A stretch of DNA of 62,807 nucleotides from Candidatus Methanobinarius endosymbioticus (lineage in GTDB: Archaea > Methanobacteriota > Methanobacteria > Methanobacteriales > Methanobacteriaceae). Below, piece after piece: positions 39,041 through 48,272 of this stretch (positions are counted from its first letter, which is position 1; every line of letters begins with the position of its first letter). Under the pieces are notes generated by a model. That model was not told the DNA's origin. It made no database searches and worked only from the letters and a program-made list of their open reading frames with translations. The stretch covers positions 1 through 62,807 of the forward strand of contig NIZT01000039.1 of NCBI GenBank assembly GCA_003315655.1, read 5' to 3'. The position numbers were made by a program, and so were the translations under genes.

Positions 39041-40099
39041 ATGTCCCCAAAAATAATGATAATTCTAGGAAGTGCATCTGATATAAAAATAGCTCAAAAA
39101 GCTATTGATATTCTGGAAACACTTGAAATTTCTTATAGTTTAAAAGTTGCATCTGCACATAGAACTCATGAGAAAGTTAAAAAATTAGTGGTTGAAGCTA
39201 CAACAAAAGGTGTGGAAGTATTTATAGGAATAGCTGGATTGGCTGCCCATCTTCCAGGATCAATAGCTGCCTATACACACAAACCTGTTATAGGAGTACC
39301 TGTTGATGTAAAAGTAGGTGGATTAGATGCATTATTTGCTTCTGTACAAATGCCTTTCCCTGCACCAGTAGCTACAGTAGGAATAGATAGGGGGGATAAT
39401 GGTGCTATTCTTGCTGGACAAATTATTGGAGTTAACAATCCTAATGTAAAAAAAAAAGTCTCAGAACTTAGAAAATCCTATGAAAAAAAGATTAAAAATG
39501 ATGAAGAAAAATTAATTACTGAGATAAACGGTAAACTCTTCCAAAAAGAATTTTTAAATGAATATAATGAAATAAGTGAAGAAGAATTAGATAAAGAAGA
39601 GCCACATACAGACAAAATCTTCAAAGAATCAGAGAGTATTAAATCTGTTGAAAATACTCCAATGGTATCAGTTGTGCCAGGAAGCTATTCAGATGTTGAA
39701 GAAGCAAAAAAAGTAGTTTTAACCCTTGAAAGATTAGGAATTAGTTATGATATAAGTGTTATATCCCCAGTAAGATACCCTGACAAATTTAAAAAATATA
39801 TGGATCAAATGAAAGATGTTAAATTATTTATTGCTGTTACTGGTTTGTCTTCTCATGTTACTGGATCAATTGTAGCACTAAGTGAAAAATTAGTTATTGG
39901 TGTTCCATGTTCTGTAGAATTAAATGGCCTAGATTCTTTACTTTCAATAGTAAATATGCCTCCAGGAGTTCCAGTTGGAACAGTTGGAATTGGAAACGGA
40001 CGAAATGCTGGTGTTTTAGCTGGTGAAATATTAGGAATATCTGATAAAAACATAGAAAAAGAATTAAAACAGATGAAATATAAAACTGCTGACATTTAA
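39041..40099 (+). CDS. purE: N5-carboxyaminoimidazole ribonucleotide mutase, two PurE domains in tandem
   Basis: Purine synthesis enzyme that rearranges N5-CAIR to CAIR. It has 352 residues, about twice a bacterial PurE. Domain 1 (about 1-150) is complete: GSASDIKIAQK, ASAHRTHEKV with catalytic His, GIAGLAAHLPGSIAA and QMPFPAPVATVGI. An acidic linker of about 60 residues follows. Domain 2 (about 212-350) keeps the fold motifs (PGSYSDVEEAKK, GLSSHVTGSIVA) but reads SPVRYPDK where SAHRT is expected, so its catalytic His is gone. Double PurE proteins are known in Methanobacteriales. The ATG at 39041 is chosen for its ribosome site. Confidence 0.92.
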   Translation: MSPKIMIILGSASDIKIAQKAIDILETLEISYSLKVASAHRTHEKVKKLVVEATTKGVEVFIGIAGLAAHLPGSIAAYTHKPVIGVPVDVKVGGLDALFASVQMPFPAPVATVGIDRGDNGAILAGQIIGVNNPNVKKKVSELRKSYEKKIKNDEEKLITEINGKLFQKEFLNEYNEISEEELDKEEPHTDKIFKESESIKSVENTPMVSVVPGSYSDVEEAKKVVLTLERLGISYDISVISPVRYPDKFKKYMDQMKDVKLFIAVTGLSSHVTGSIVALSEKLVIGVPCSVELNGLDSLLSIVNMPPGVPVGTVGIGNGRNAGVLAGEILGISDKNIEKELKQMKYKTADI

Positions 40100-40215
40100 T
40101 AATTAAATTATTTTAATATTAGAATTATTTTAATATTAGAATTTTTAATAATTTAATACTTACATTAATGTTTAATACTTAGAATAATTATTAAATCATA
40201 TTAGAGGAATTATTT

Positions 40216-41505
40216 ATGGAAAATTTTTTAAATTTAATTAATGATGAATATGGGATTATAAAAATTGAAGAGGATGTTTCTATTGAATATGAAGTAGCAA
40301 GAATCCTTAGAGAACATCCTAAAAAAACTGTGATTTTTGAAAATGTCAAAAATTATGACATGCCCATTATTTCAGGAATTTGTAATACTAGAGAAAAAAT
40401 AGCTAGTTCATTAAATTGTACAGTGAGTGAAATAACTCAAAAAATTATTAAAGCAATGGAAGATCCTAAAAAAACAAATAATTTTAAAAAAATTAGTGAT
40501 TCTACTTATAATTACAGTACTGAAAAAGCTAATCTTAATAAAATTCCTATACTCAAACATTATAAAAGAGATGGAGGAGCATATATTACCGCAGGTGTGG
40601 TTTTTGCTAAAGATCTTGAAACTGGAGTTCAAAACGCATCTATTCACAGAATGTTAGTTATTGGTAAAGATAAGTTAGCTATAAGAATAGTGCCAAGAAA
40701 TTTATACACATATTTCCAAAAAGCTGAAAAATTAGGTCAAGATTTAGAAATAGCTATAGCTCTTGGAATGAACCCATCAACACTTCTTGCAACAACTACA
40801 TCCATACCTATTGACCATGATGAAATGAATGTTGCTAATTTCTTTAGTAATGGAAGTCTTGAATTATTAGAACTTGAAAAAAGTGGTTTAAAAGTTCCTC
40901 AAGCAGATATAATTTTAGAAGGTAAAATATTAAATGATGAAAGAGCTAAAGAAGGCCCATTTGTAGATTTAACTGATACATATGATGTTGTTAGAGATGA
41001 ACCAGTTATAAAACTCGATTCAATGCACTTAAAAGAAAATGCTATGTATCATGCTATCCTTCCAGCTGGTTTCGAGCATAAGTTACTTCAAGGACTTCCT
41101 CAAGAGCCAAGAATATTTCAAACAGTTAAAAATGCCGTTCCAACAGTTAAAAATGTTGTTTTAACAGAAGGAGGAGGTTGTTGGTTACATGCAGTTATTG
41201 CTATAGAAAAACAAACCCAAGGCGATGCTAAAAATGTTATGATGGCTGCTTTAGCGGCTCATCCCTCATTAAAACATGCTGTTGTAGTAGATGAAGATGT
41301 CGATCTTTTTGATCCCCAAGACATAGAATATGCACTAGCTACAAGAGTAAAAGGTGATGACGATATAATTATTATTCCAAAAGCAAGAGGTTCATCCTTA
41401 GACCCAGTAGCCTTACCTGATGGAACTACTACTAAAGTAGGTATTGATGCTACTAAATTACTTGGAAAAGAAGAAAAATTTGAAAGAGTTAGTTTTAGTG
41501 AATAA
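40216..41505 (+). CDS. UbiD-family prenyl-FMN decarboxylase
   Basis: A 429-residue UbiD-like (de)carboxylase. In archaea the homolog acts in the mevalonate variant that decarboxylates trans-anhydromevalonate 5-phosphate, which fits an archaeon lacking ubiquinone. [17 protein letters not shown] (about 240-256) holds the catalytic Arg/Glu pair. [16 protein letters not shown] and [16 protein letters not shown] are also family-typical. AGAGGAAT precedes the ATG. It follows purE by 116 bp on the same strand. A UbiX-like partner is not in the window. Confidence 0.88.
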   Translation: MENFLNLINDEYGIIKIEEDVSIEYEVARILREHPKKTVIFENVKNYDMPIISGICNTREKIASSLNCTVSEITQKIIKAMEDPKKTNNFKKISDSTYNYSTEKANLNKIPILKHYKRDGGAYITAGVVFAKDLETGVQNASIHRMLVIGKDKLAIRIVPRNLYTYFQKAEKLGQDLEIAIALGMNPSTLLATTTSIPIDHDEMNVANFFSNGSLELLELEKSGLKVPQADIILEGKILNDERAKEGPFVDLTDTYDVVRDEPVIKLDSMHLKENAMYHAILPAGFEHKLLQGLPQEPRIFQTVKNAVPTVKNVVLTEGGGCWLHAVIAIEKQTQGDAKNVMMAALAAHPSLKHAVVVDEDVDLFDPQDIEYALATRVKGDDDIIIIPKARGSSLDPVALPDGTTTKVGIDATKLLGKEEKFERVSFSE

Positions 41506-41729
41506 AACTAATAAAAGTGAATAATAAACAAAATATATTTAATTTACTTTTTTAAATTTTATTTTTAAAATTATATTTAATTTTAAATTATATTTAATAA
41601 TATAATATGAACAATTAACATTGATAAATTAAATATTGATGATTAAAATGGATAATTAAATTTATAATAGATTTTAAAAGATAATAAAATATTTGTTATA
41701 ATATAAAATATAGGAAATGAAAAGATAAG

Positions 41730-42752
41730 TTAATCTTTTCCATACTTTTTTTCATAATAGTTAACATATTCTCCTGATATAACATCATTTAACCATTTTT
41801 TATTATCTAAATACCATTTTATTGTTTCTTTAATTCCTATTTCAAATGTGTATTTAGGTTTCCATCCTAATTCTTTTTGAATTTTAGTCGACTCGATTGC
41901 ATATCTTCTATCATGCCCTAATCTATCTTTTACATATTTTATTAAGCTATCAGGTTTGTCTAAATATTTAAGAATTAAATTTACTATTTCAATATTCTGT
42001 TTTTCATTGTTTCCACCAATGTTATATACTTCACCTAGTTTTCCCTCGTGTAAAACTAAATCAATTGCTGTACAATGATCATGAACATGTAACCAATCTC
42101 TTATATTTTTTCCATCACCATATATAGGTAATTTTTTATTAGTGAGAGCATTATTAATCATTAATGGGATTAATTTTTCTGGAAATTGATATGGACCATA
42201 ATTATTAGAACATCTAGTTATGTTAATTGGTAAATCAAAAGTTTCATGATATGCTCTAACACTCATATCAGCTCCAGCTTTACTAGCAGAATAGGGACTA
42301 TTTGGAGCAAGAGAAGTTGTTTCTGTAAAGTAACCAGTACTGCCAAGAGATCCATAAACTTCATCAGTAGATATTTGAATATATTTTTTAATTTGTCCTT
42401 TATCATGATATTTTTTAGATATTTCTAAAAGATTTTGAGTTCCAATAATGTTTGATTCGAGAAAAATTTTAGGATTATCAATACTACGATCTACATGAGA
42501 TTCAGCTGCAAAATTAATGATATATTCAATTTCATTTTTATCTACAATTTCATCAACTAATTTTTCATCAGATATATCTCCTTTAATAAATGTATATCTA
42601 GAATTATTTTCAATTTCTTTTAAATTTTCTAAATTTCCACAATATGTAAGTGAATCTAAATTTACAACATCATGATTAGAATATTTATTAATTAAATAAT
42701 GTATAAAGTTACTTCCTATAAATCCTGCTCCCCCAGTAACTAATATTTTCAT
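41730..42752 (-). CDS. rmlB: dTDP-glucose 4,6-dehydratase
   Basis: Second step of dTDP-L-rhamnose synthesis. An extended short-chain dehydrogenase (340 residues) with VTGGAGFIGSNFIHYL (5-20), AAESHVDRSIDNP (about 81-93), STDEVYGSLG (Asp-Glu catalytic pair, about 127-136), the Tyr-x-x-x-Lys in YSASKAG and NNYGPYQFPEKLIP. AGAGGAT precedes the ATG. It follows rmlC by 71 bp in one operon. Confidence 0.97.
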   Translation of the reverse strand: MKILVTGGAGFIGSNFIHYLINKYSNHDVVNLDSLTYCGNLENLKEIENNSRYTFIKGDISDEKLVDEIVDKNEIEYIINFAAESHVDRSIDNPKIFLESNIIGTQNLLEISKKYHDKGQIKKYIQISTDEVYGSLGSTGYFTETTSLAPNSPYSASKAGADMSVRAYHETFDLPINITRCSNNYGPYQFPEKLIPLMINNALTNKKLPIYGDGKNIRDWLHVHDHCTAIDLVLHEGKLGEVYNIGGNNEKQNIEIVNLILKYLDKPDSLIKYVKDRLGHDRRYAIESTKIQKELGWKPKYTFEIGIKETIKWYLDNKKWLNDVISGEYVNYYEKKYGKD

Positions 42753-42823
42753 TTTAATCCTCTTTAAATTTATATTTACTATTTATTTACTATTTTATAT
42801 TTATGTATTGAGAAATCATATTA

Positions 42824-43378
42824 TTAAAAATCAGTTAGAGTGTTTTTTAAAGTTTTCCATGATTTATCTTTTTCAGACAAGATCAAATTTTCTTCCTCTA
42901 ATGGCCAATCAATTCCAATATCAGGATCGTTCCAGATAATTCCTCCCTCATCTTCACTGTTGTAAAAATCTGTGCATTTATATGTAAATTCAGCTTCATC
43001 ACTTAATACAAGAAAACCATGGGCAAATCTTGGAGGAACATAAAATTGTTTTTTATTTTCTTCTGATAGTATAACACTTTCATACTGTCCATAGGTTTCT
43101 GAATCTTTTCTCAAATCAACAGCTACATCAAAAACTTTTCCTTTTAATACTCTAACAAGTTTTCCTTGAGGTTGTGTATATTGGAAATGTAGTCCTCTTA
43201 ATACACCTTTTGAAGATTTAGATTGATTATCTTGAACACAATCAATATTTATGTTATTTTCTTCGAATTCATTTTTATGATAAGCTTCCATAAAATAACC
43301 TCTGTCATCTTCAAAAACAGTGGGTTCTATTATAAAAACTCCTTCAATCGATGTTTTAATAAAATTAAATTTTTTCAA
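42824..43378 (-). CDS. rmlC: dTDP-4-dehydrorhamnose 3,5-epimerase
   Basis: Third step of dTDP-L-rhamnose synthesis; a cupin of 184 residues. DDRGYFMEAYHKNEFEE, SSKGVLRGLHFQ (catalytic-type His), QGKLVRVLKGKVFDVAVDLR and PPRFAHGFLVLSD are family marks. The start is a TTG at 43378 placed 6 bases after a strong GGAGAGG; an upstream TTG at 43393 would fall inside that site. It heads the rmlC-rmlB pair. Confidence 0.95.
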   Translation of the reverse strand: MKKFNFIKTSIEGVFIIEPTVFEDDRGYFMEAYHKNEFEENNINIDCVQDNQSKSSKGVLRGLHFQYTQPQGKLVRVLKGKVFDVAVDLRKDSETYGQYESVILSEENKKQFYVPPRFAHGFLVLSDEAEFTYKCTDFYNSEDEGGIIWNDPDIGIDWPLEEENLILSEKDKSWKTLKNTLTDF

Positions 43379-43384
43379 TATAAT

Positions 43385-43391
43385 CCTCTCC
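43385..43391 (-). promoter_or_regulatory. Ribosome binding site deciding the rmlC TTG start
   Basis: GGAGAGG on the minus strand, six bases before the TTG at 43378. It fixes the start as TTG rather than any ATG. Confidence 0.75.
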
Positions 43392-43518
43392 AATATATTA
43401 TCAACATGTATTCATCAATATTTAAATTAGCTATTTATAGTTTAAATTATATTATAAACTTTATATTTATTCTACATTTATATAATCTAATATATTATTA
43501 TTAAAATTTATAATATTT

Positions 43519-44556
43519 TTAAACATTATCATTGAAAAAATTTAATTTTTCACCACATTTTTCACAGTTCCTTGATAAAGTTTTATTAATATCCACAACA
43601 TCATGACCATTTCTTAGTATAAGAATTTCTCCACAATTAGGACAATATGTACTTTGATCTGTAGAAACATTGCCCTATGTAAACATATTTTAACCCTGCA
43701 TCAATGGCTATTTCTTTAGCTTTATAAAGTTTTTCAATATCAGTTGGAAGAATATTGTTCATTTTATAATTAGGGAAAAATCTAGAAAAATGAATTGGAA
43801 TATCTTTTTCAAGTTCTATAGAAATAAAATTTACAAGATTTTTAATTAATTCTTCAGAATCATTGAAGCTATTAATTAAAAGATTAATTATTTCTAAATG
43901 TTTTTTATTTTTAGATATATATTTTAAATTATCTAAAATAGGATCAATATTAGCTTGACAAATTTCTTTGTAAAATTTATTACTCATTGATTTTAAATCA
44001 ATGTTAAAAGCATCTATTTTAGGAACTAACAGATCGAGAGCCTCTTCACTCATATATCCATTACTAACATGAATATTTTTAAGATTATTTTTATGTGAAA
44101 TTGAAGCTGTTTCAAGGATATATTCTAAATACATTGTAGGTTTCATTATATGTCCAGGCAATTGATCGACATTTATTGTTAATAGCTTTTCTTACTGCAT
44201 TTTTGGTATTATTTTAATAGTTTTTTCATTACTATCCCCCATTTTACTACCAAAATTATCAAAATTTTGAGATATAGTATAATTTTGACAATTCAGACAT
44301 CTCATATTACATCCAAACCCACCTGATGAATATGTTAATGATCCTGGTAAAAAAAGATATAATGGTTTTTTTCAATTGGATCTATACCATAAGAAGAAAT
44401 AGATGCAAAATTACAACTATATGATTTTTTATTAAGATTTTTACGAGTGAAACAAAAACCATATTTGTCATTATTAATTACACATCTATGATTACATACA
44501 TTGCACCTAATTTTATTATTATCCAATTTTTCATACAAAATAGATTCTATAATCAT
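43519..44556 (-). pseudogene. amrS: Frameshifted AmrS-like radical SAM enzyme (AmmeMemoRadiSam system)
   Basis: Read across frames it gives ILYEKLDNNKIRCNVCNHRC, a zinc-ribbon-like start, then [13 protein letters not shown] with the Cys-x3-Cys-x2-Cys cluster motif, KNIHVSNGYMSEEALDLL, AFNIDLKSM, IHFSRFFPNYKMN and a C-terminal Cys4 (YCPNCGEIL, NCEKCGEKL). These match the radical SAM protein that clusters with AMMECR1 and Memo. Breaks lie near 44335-44365, 44165-44200 and 43670. The substrate of the family is not settled. Confidence 0.75.
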
Positions 44557-44733
44557 GATTCCATCTCTAATTTCAACAATTCAATGCTTAATAAAATTTA
44601 ATATTTATTAAATTCTCAATTAATAAATTAATTTTAATGAAATTTATAATTCAATAGTTATATTAATCATTTAATAATGATATAAATTACAATATAAGGA
44701 TAAATGATATAATAATTGACTTATTAGTCAATA

Positions 44734-45891
44734 TTAATCATTTATTTTTCTATTAAAATGTTCATAGCCTTTTAAAGTTAATTTTTCTATTTTACCATTC
44801 AAATATTCAATTTCAACATTATTTGTTTCGTTAATATCACCAATAATATAGAAATCGAAATTTTTATTAGAATATTTTTCCTTATAATAATTTTTTATTT
44901 TATTTTTATCCATATTAGAAGTAAATAAAATTTCAAAATCTTCTCCTATATTCAATATAATATCTAATGGATTTTTATTCAATATTTTTGAAATAATAAC
45001 TATGCCATTAAAATTTGGCATTTTAGCTAATTTATTCTCATAAATTCTCAATCCTAAATTATCAAGTTTATTAGTTTGATTATTAGATTCATGAAGCTCA
45101 TGAAGTTCACTATTTAAGCCATCAGTGATGTCTGTAGCTGAAGAAGCAAATTTTCCTAAAATTTTACCTTCATTTATTTTAGCTGTTGGGTTTAGTGCTT
45201 TTTCAATAGCTAAATCAACGATTTTTTGATCAATTTTGCCTTTTTTTAATTCATTTTTTATTATTTTATAATTTTCCTCTTTTAATATTTCAAAACCTAG
45301 TGAAGCTAATCCTATTTCACCAGTTACAGCTATATAATCACCATTTGAAAATCCTGATTTTTTTAAAGTATTATTAGTATCTACAATACCAAGAGCAGTT
45401 CCTGATATTATAATTTCGTCTGCTTCATTTGTATCTCCACCAATTAAAGGAATTTTATATTTATAGCAAATATCTAAAATTCCATCAATTATCTCATCAA
45501 AATAAGTAAGTTTCAAATCAGTAGGAACAGCTAAACTAATTAAAATTCCTATTGGATTAGAACCCATTGCAGCTAAATCACTTACATTAACTGTGATGGC
45601 TTTTTGACCCATTTGAAAATAAGACATTTGTTTTGGAAAGTGTTTACTTTGAATTAAAAGATCAGAACTAGCTACTAAATATCTTTCATCATTATCTTTA
45701 TTATTTAGAGTTCTTTTAGCATTTTTAGTGTTTTTCCAATTATTGATATTTATCAATGCAGCATCATCACCAATATTATGTTTAAAGAATTTTTTACCTG
45801 TTGAAGATTCATAATTATCTAATTTATTGATTATTCTCTTAATCAATTTTTTTTCACCAAGATCTGAAACATGAAAATGATTATTTGACAT
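44734..45891 (-). CDS. thiL: Thiamine-monophosphate kinase
   Basis: Phosphorylates thiamine monophosphate to the pyrophosphate cofactor with ATP. This is a PurM/ThiL-fold protein with GDDAALI (about 42-48), SSDLLIQSKHF (Asp metal ligands), AITVNVSDLAAMG (about 98-110), PLIGGDTNEAD and SATDITDGLNSEL. At 385 residues it is longer than the usual 310-330 because of Lys/Asn-rich insertions (WKNTKNAKRTLNNKDNDE, about 53-70, and NNQTNKL). No ribosome site is clear at the ATG. Confidence 0.92.
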   Translation of the reverse strand: MSNNHFHVSDLGEKKLIKRIINKLDNYESSTGKKFFKHNIGDDAALININNWKNTKNAKRTLNNKDNDERYLVASSDLLIQSKHFPKQMSYFQMGQKAITVNVSDLAAMGSNPIGILISLAVPTDLKLTYFDEIIDGILDICYKYKIPLIGGDTNEADEIIISGTALGIVDTNNTLKKSGFSNGDYIAVTGEIGLASLGFEILKEENYKIIKNELKKGKIDQKIVDLAIEKALNPTAKINEGKILGKFASSATDITDGLNSELHELHESNNQTNKLDNLGLRIYENKLAKMPNFNGIVIISKILNKNPLDIILNIGEDFEILFTSNMDKNKIKNYYKEKYSNKNFDFYIIGDINETNNVEIEYLNGKIEKLTLKGYEHFNRKIND

Positions 45892-46201
45892 ATAATAATA
45901 TATGTTTATTAAATATAATAAATGTAGTAAAATAACAAATTTAGTAAATTTTAGTAAATAAAAGGTAATAAATAAATTAAATAATAATATTTAAATAATA
46001 ATATTAAACAAATTGTATAAATAAGATAATTACATAAATTATAAATAATGATAATAAAAATCATCTATTAGAAAATATTATTTATTGCAAGATCATTATT
46101 ACTACAAATCTTTAGTAATTTATTGCAAGATCATTATTACTACAAATCTTTAGTAAATTAAATAATTAAAAATTTATCGAAAAATTCTTTAAAGGAATAC
46201 T
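45892..46201. other. Intergenic with tandem repeat
   Basis: 310 bp between thiL (minus) and the secreted protein gene (plus). It contains the 38-bp tandem duplication at 46081-46156 and AAAGGAAT (46191-46198), the likely ribosome site for the downstream gene. Confidence 0.5.
46081..46156. repeat. Perfect 38-bp tandem repeat (two units)
   Basis: Units at 46081-46118 and 46119-46156 are identical, starting TTTATTGCAAGATCATT and ending CTTTAGTAA. They lie 45 bp upstream of the secreted protein gene, where promoter or regulatory sites are expected. Two abutting units without spacers exclude a CRISPR. Confidence 0.9.
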
Positions 46202-47344
46202 ATGAAAAAAAAAGAAATAATACTCATTTTAACAATTATAGCTACATTAATGTTTTTAAGTTTAATTTCAAGTGTAAGTGCAGCTAGTTCTAATTTAGGC
46301 AATATTGATGTAGAATCTAATTCAGCTATTGTTGTTAATAATGATAATGCTCCTGAATTCATAAAAGCTCCAGATAACTATGCTCAATCGGAAAAATATT
46401 CTAAGACTAAAGGTTTTGAAAAAACTAAAAATATTATAAATACAAAAAAAGGAAAAAATTATAAGTTTATAACAAAATATTTCCTTCCAGTATCATGGAA
46501 AAACGGTGGAAAGAATGGAAAAACTGAATATTGGTATAATTGTCAATCTATAGTGATTAAAGGAAAATACATGTATATATTAACTTCTGCTGGCTATGAT
46601 TCAAACAAAGGATTTATTATACAATATAACACCCAAATACTAGATAAATATCTTAAAGGAAAAAAATTAACTAATCTGAGAATATTGGGCTATCAAATGA
46701 GAGAAGGTAAAAATTTAACAGGTGAAGGAAAACGTTTAAAAAAAGCTATTAAAACAGGGCCTATTTTTAATACTGGACATGGTCAATCTCTTTCGTATAA
46801 TCATGAAACAAAATCATTATGGATGTGGAGAGATGATAATTATAACTCTAATATTCAAAAATTAATTGAAATAAACATGAAAACATTTAAACCCAAAAAA
46901 ATGTATAAATTTAGAGTTAAATATAAAAATAATCTTCTTAAAGCATTTCATAATTTAGCATTTGATAAAAATGGAAATTTTTATACTGATAAAACAATGA
47001 AATCCAAATCAAATCCAAATGGAGCCTCATATATATTTATTGGAAAAATAATCAACAATAAAGTTCAAATGAAGTTATTAACTATTATTAAAAAACGTCC
47101 TGGTACTTATTCTCAATCTATTTCAATAAATTTTAAAAATAATCGTTTTTATTTAGTTTCAGATGGAGTATTTTATTCAATGCCATTACATAAGTTGGTA
47201 GCTGGAACTTTAAGTAAAAATGATTTTTATTACACAATATTCTCTACTAAACGTGAATTTGAAGGACTTAGTTTTGATTCAAAGGGTAGAGCTTATTTAC
47301 TTGTTTTAAGAGGTACTGAAATATTAATATCTAATAATATATGA
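46202..47344 (+). CDS. Secreted protein, possibly helveticin-J-like
   Basis: 380 residues with a clear signal peptide (MKKKEIILILTIIATLMFLS, cleavage near SVSAA, about residue 28). The mature part is basic and beta-rich without other membrane spans. Segments such as FNTGHGQSLSYNHETKSLWM (about 190-209), a Lys-rich middle, and TKREFEGLSFDSKGRAYLLV near the C-terminus recall the propeller-like repeats of Lactobacillus helveticin-J family (class III bacteriocin) proteins. The resemblance is by memory only. The gene is intact among many broken accessory genes, so it may be under selection. It could instead be a wall-associated protein. Confidence 0.6.
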   Translation: MKKKEIILILTIIATLMFLSLISSVSAASSNLGNIDVESNSAIVVNNDNAPEFIKAPDNYAQSEKYSKTKGFEKTKNIINTKKGKNYKFITKYFLPVSWKNGGKNGKTEYWYNCQSIVIKGKYMYILTSAGYDSNKGFIIQYNTQILDKYLKGKKLTNLRILGYQMREGKNLTGEGKRLKKAIKTGPIFNTGHGQSLSYNHETKSLWMWRDDNYNSNIQKLIEINMKTFKPKKMYKFRVKYKNNLLKAFHNLAFDKNGNFYTDKTMKSKSNPNGASYIFIGKIINNKVQMKLLTIIKKRPGTYSQSISINFKNNRFYLVSDGVFYSMPLHKLVAGTLSKNDFYYTIFSTKREFEGLSFDSKGRAYLLVLRGTEILISNNI

Positions 47345-47426
47345 TTAAAATATTTAGAATAATAAATCATTGAAAAAAGTGTAAAATATAAATATTTTAA
47401 AATTAGATAAGTAGATTAATATAAAT

Positions 47427-47963
47427 TTATTTATTATCTATTGCACTATTAACTCTATTTTTAATTATTTCAAGCACTAAATGATCTGCTCCAAAAGGTT
47501 CAGTGTAAATAATTTTTCCATCAAAGTCTATCTTTTCAAAATCATGGTGGTGATGAACCATGGTGTCATGACTTTCATTTTTTTCACTATGATGATGATC
47601 TTCCTCTTTTTCATGATGATTTGAATGGTTATGGCTATTATCTATATCTTCATTTTCTTCTTTATCATTTTTATTATCCAACTTCAATATTTTAGGAATA
47701 TCTCTAGTTGTATGCATTCCATGAGCAAGGAATACAGGAACAGGTATAACTGTGTTGATTTCTGTACCTTCAACTAATTGATTAAGGGCGTGGGGAATAT
47801 GAGTTTTATGAATTTCCATATATCCTACTTCAACTCTAAAGTCTGTTTCCTTCCTATACATATCAGTTAATGCATTTATAGTTTCACTTGGTGCAGGAAG
47901 TCTACTTCCATGACTAATTAATTGTACTCCAGTATTTTTTTGAATTATAATCATTTTCTTCAT
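47427..47963 (-). CDS. cfbA: CfbA/CbiX-type sirohydrochlorin chelatase with His-rich loop
   Basis: A short one-domain chelatase (178 residues) that inserts nickel (F430 route) or cobalt (B12 route) into sirohydrochlorin. LISHGSRLP (about 16-24) and PVFLAHGMHTTRDIP (about 75-89) carry the two metal/substrate His sites. A His/Glu/Asp-rich stretch (about 108-140, with about 14 His) interrupts the C-terminal part, as in nickel-handling homologs. It lies 310 bp after the double-domain paralog. Which of the two is the main nickelochelatase cannot be told. Confidence 0.88.
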   Translation of the reverse strand: MKKMIIIQKNTGVQLISHGSRLPAPSETINALTDMYRKETDFRVEVGYMEIHKTHIPHALNQLVEGTEINTVIPVPVFLAHGMHTTRDIPKILKLDNKNDKEENEDIDNSHNHSNHHEKEEDHHHSEKNESHDTMVHHHHDFEKIDFDGKIIYTEPFGADHLVLEIIKNRVNSAIDNK

Positions 47964-48272
47964 TAATCATTTATTCTCATCCTTATTATTTTATATTAAA
48001 TTATTAAATTTTAAAACTATCAAATAAAAATTACTAATATAAAGTTCAATTTATTCAATTTACTATTAAGTAAAGTATATTATAAATTTTATCAATTTAT
48101 CTTTAAATTTAAGTCTTAAAACAATTTAAAATTAGAAAAATATAAATAATTAAAATAAATTTGAAAATGGAAAATAAGTAAAAATAAAAAATGAATTAAA
48201 AAATAATTATTGATTAAATTATAAACAATAATCAATAGCAAAAAATAAGATATAAATAAAATAATATATTTA
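47964..48272. other. AT-rich gap between the two chelatase genes
   Basis: About 310 bp of nearly pure A/T. No believable gene. A low-complexity frame overlapping the end of the upstream gene is rejected. Confidence 0.45.

Noticed and set aside
46081-46156. Possible minimal CRISPR
   Set aside because: The two 38-bp units abut with no spacer and no cas genes are present, so it is a tandem duplication.
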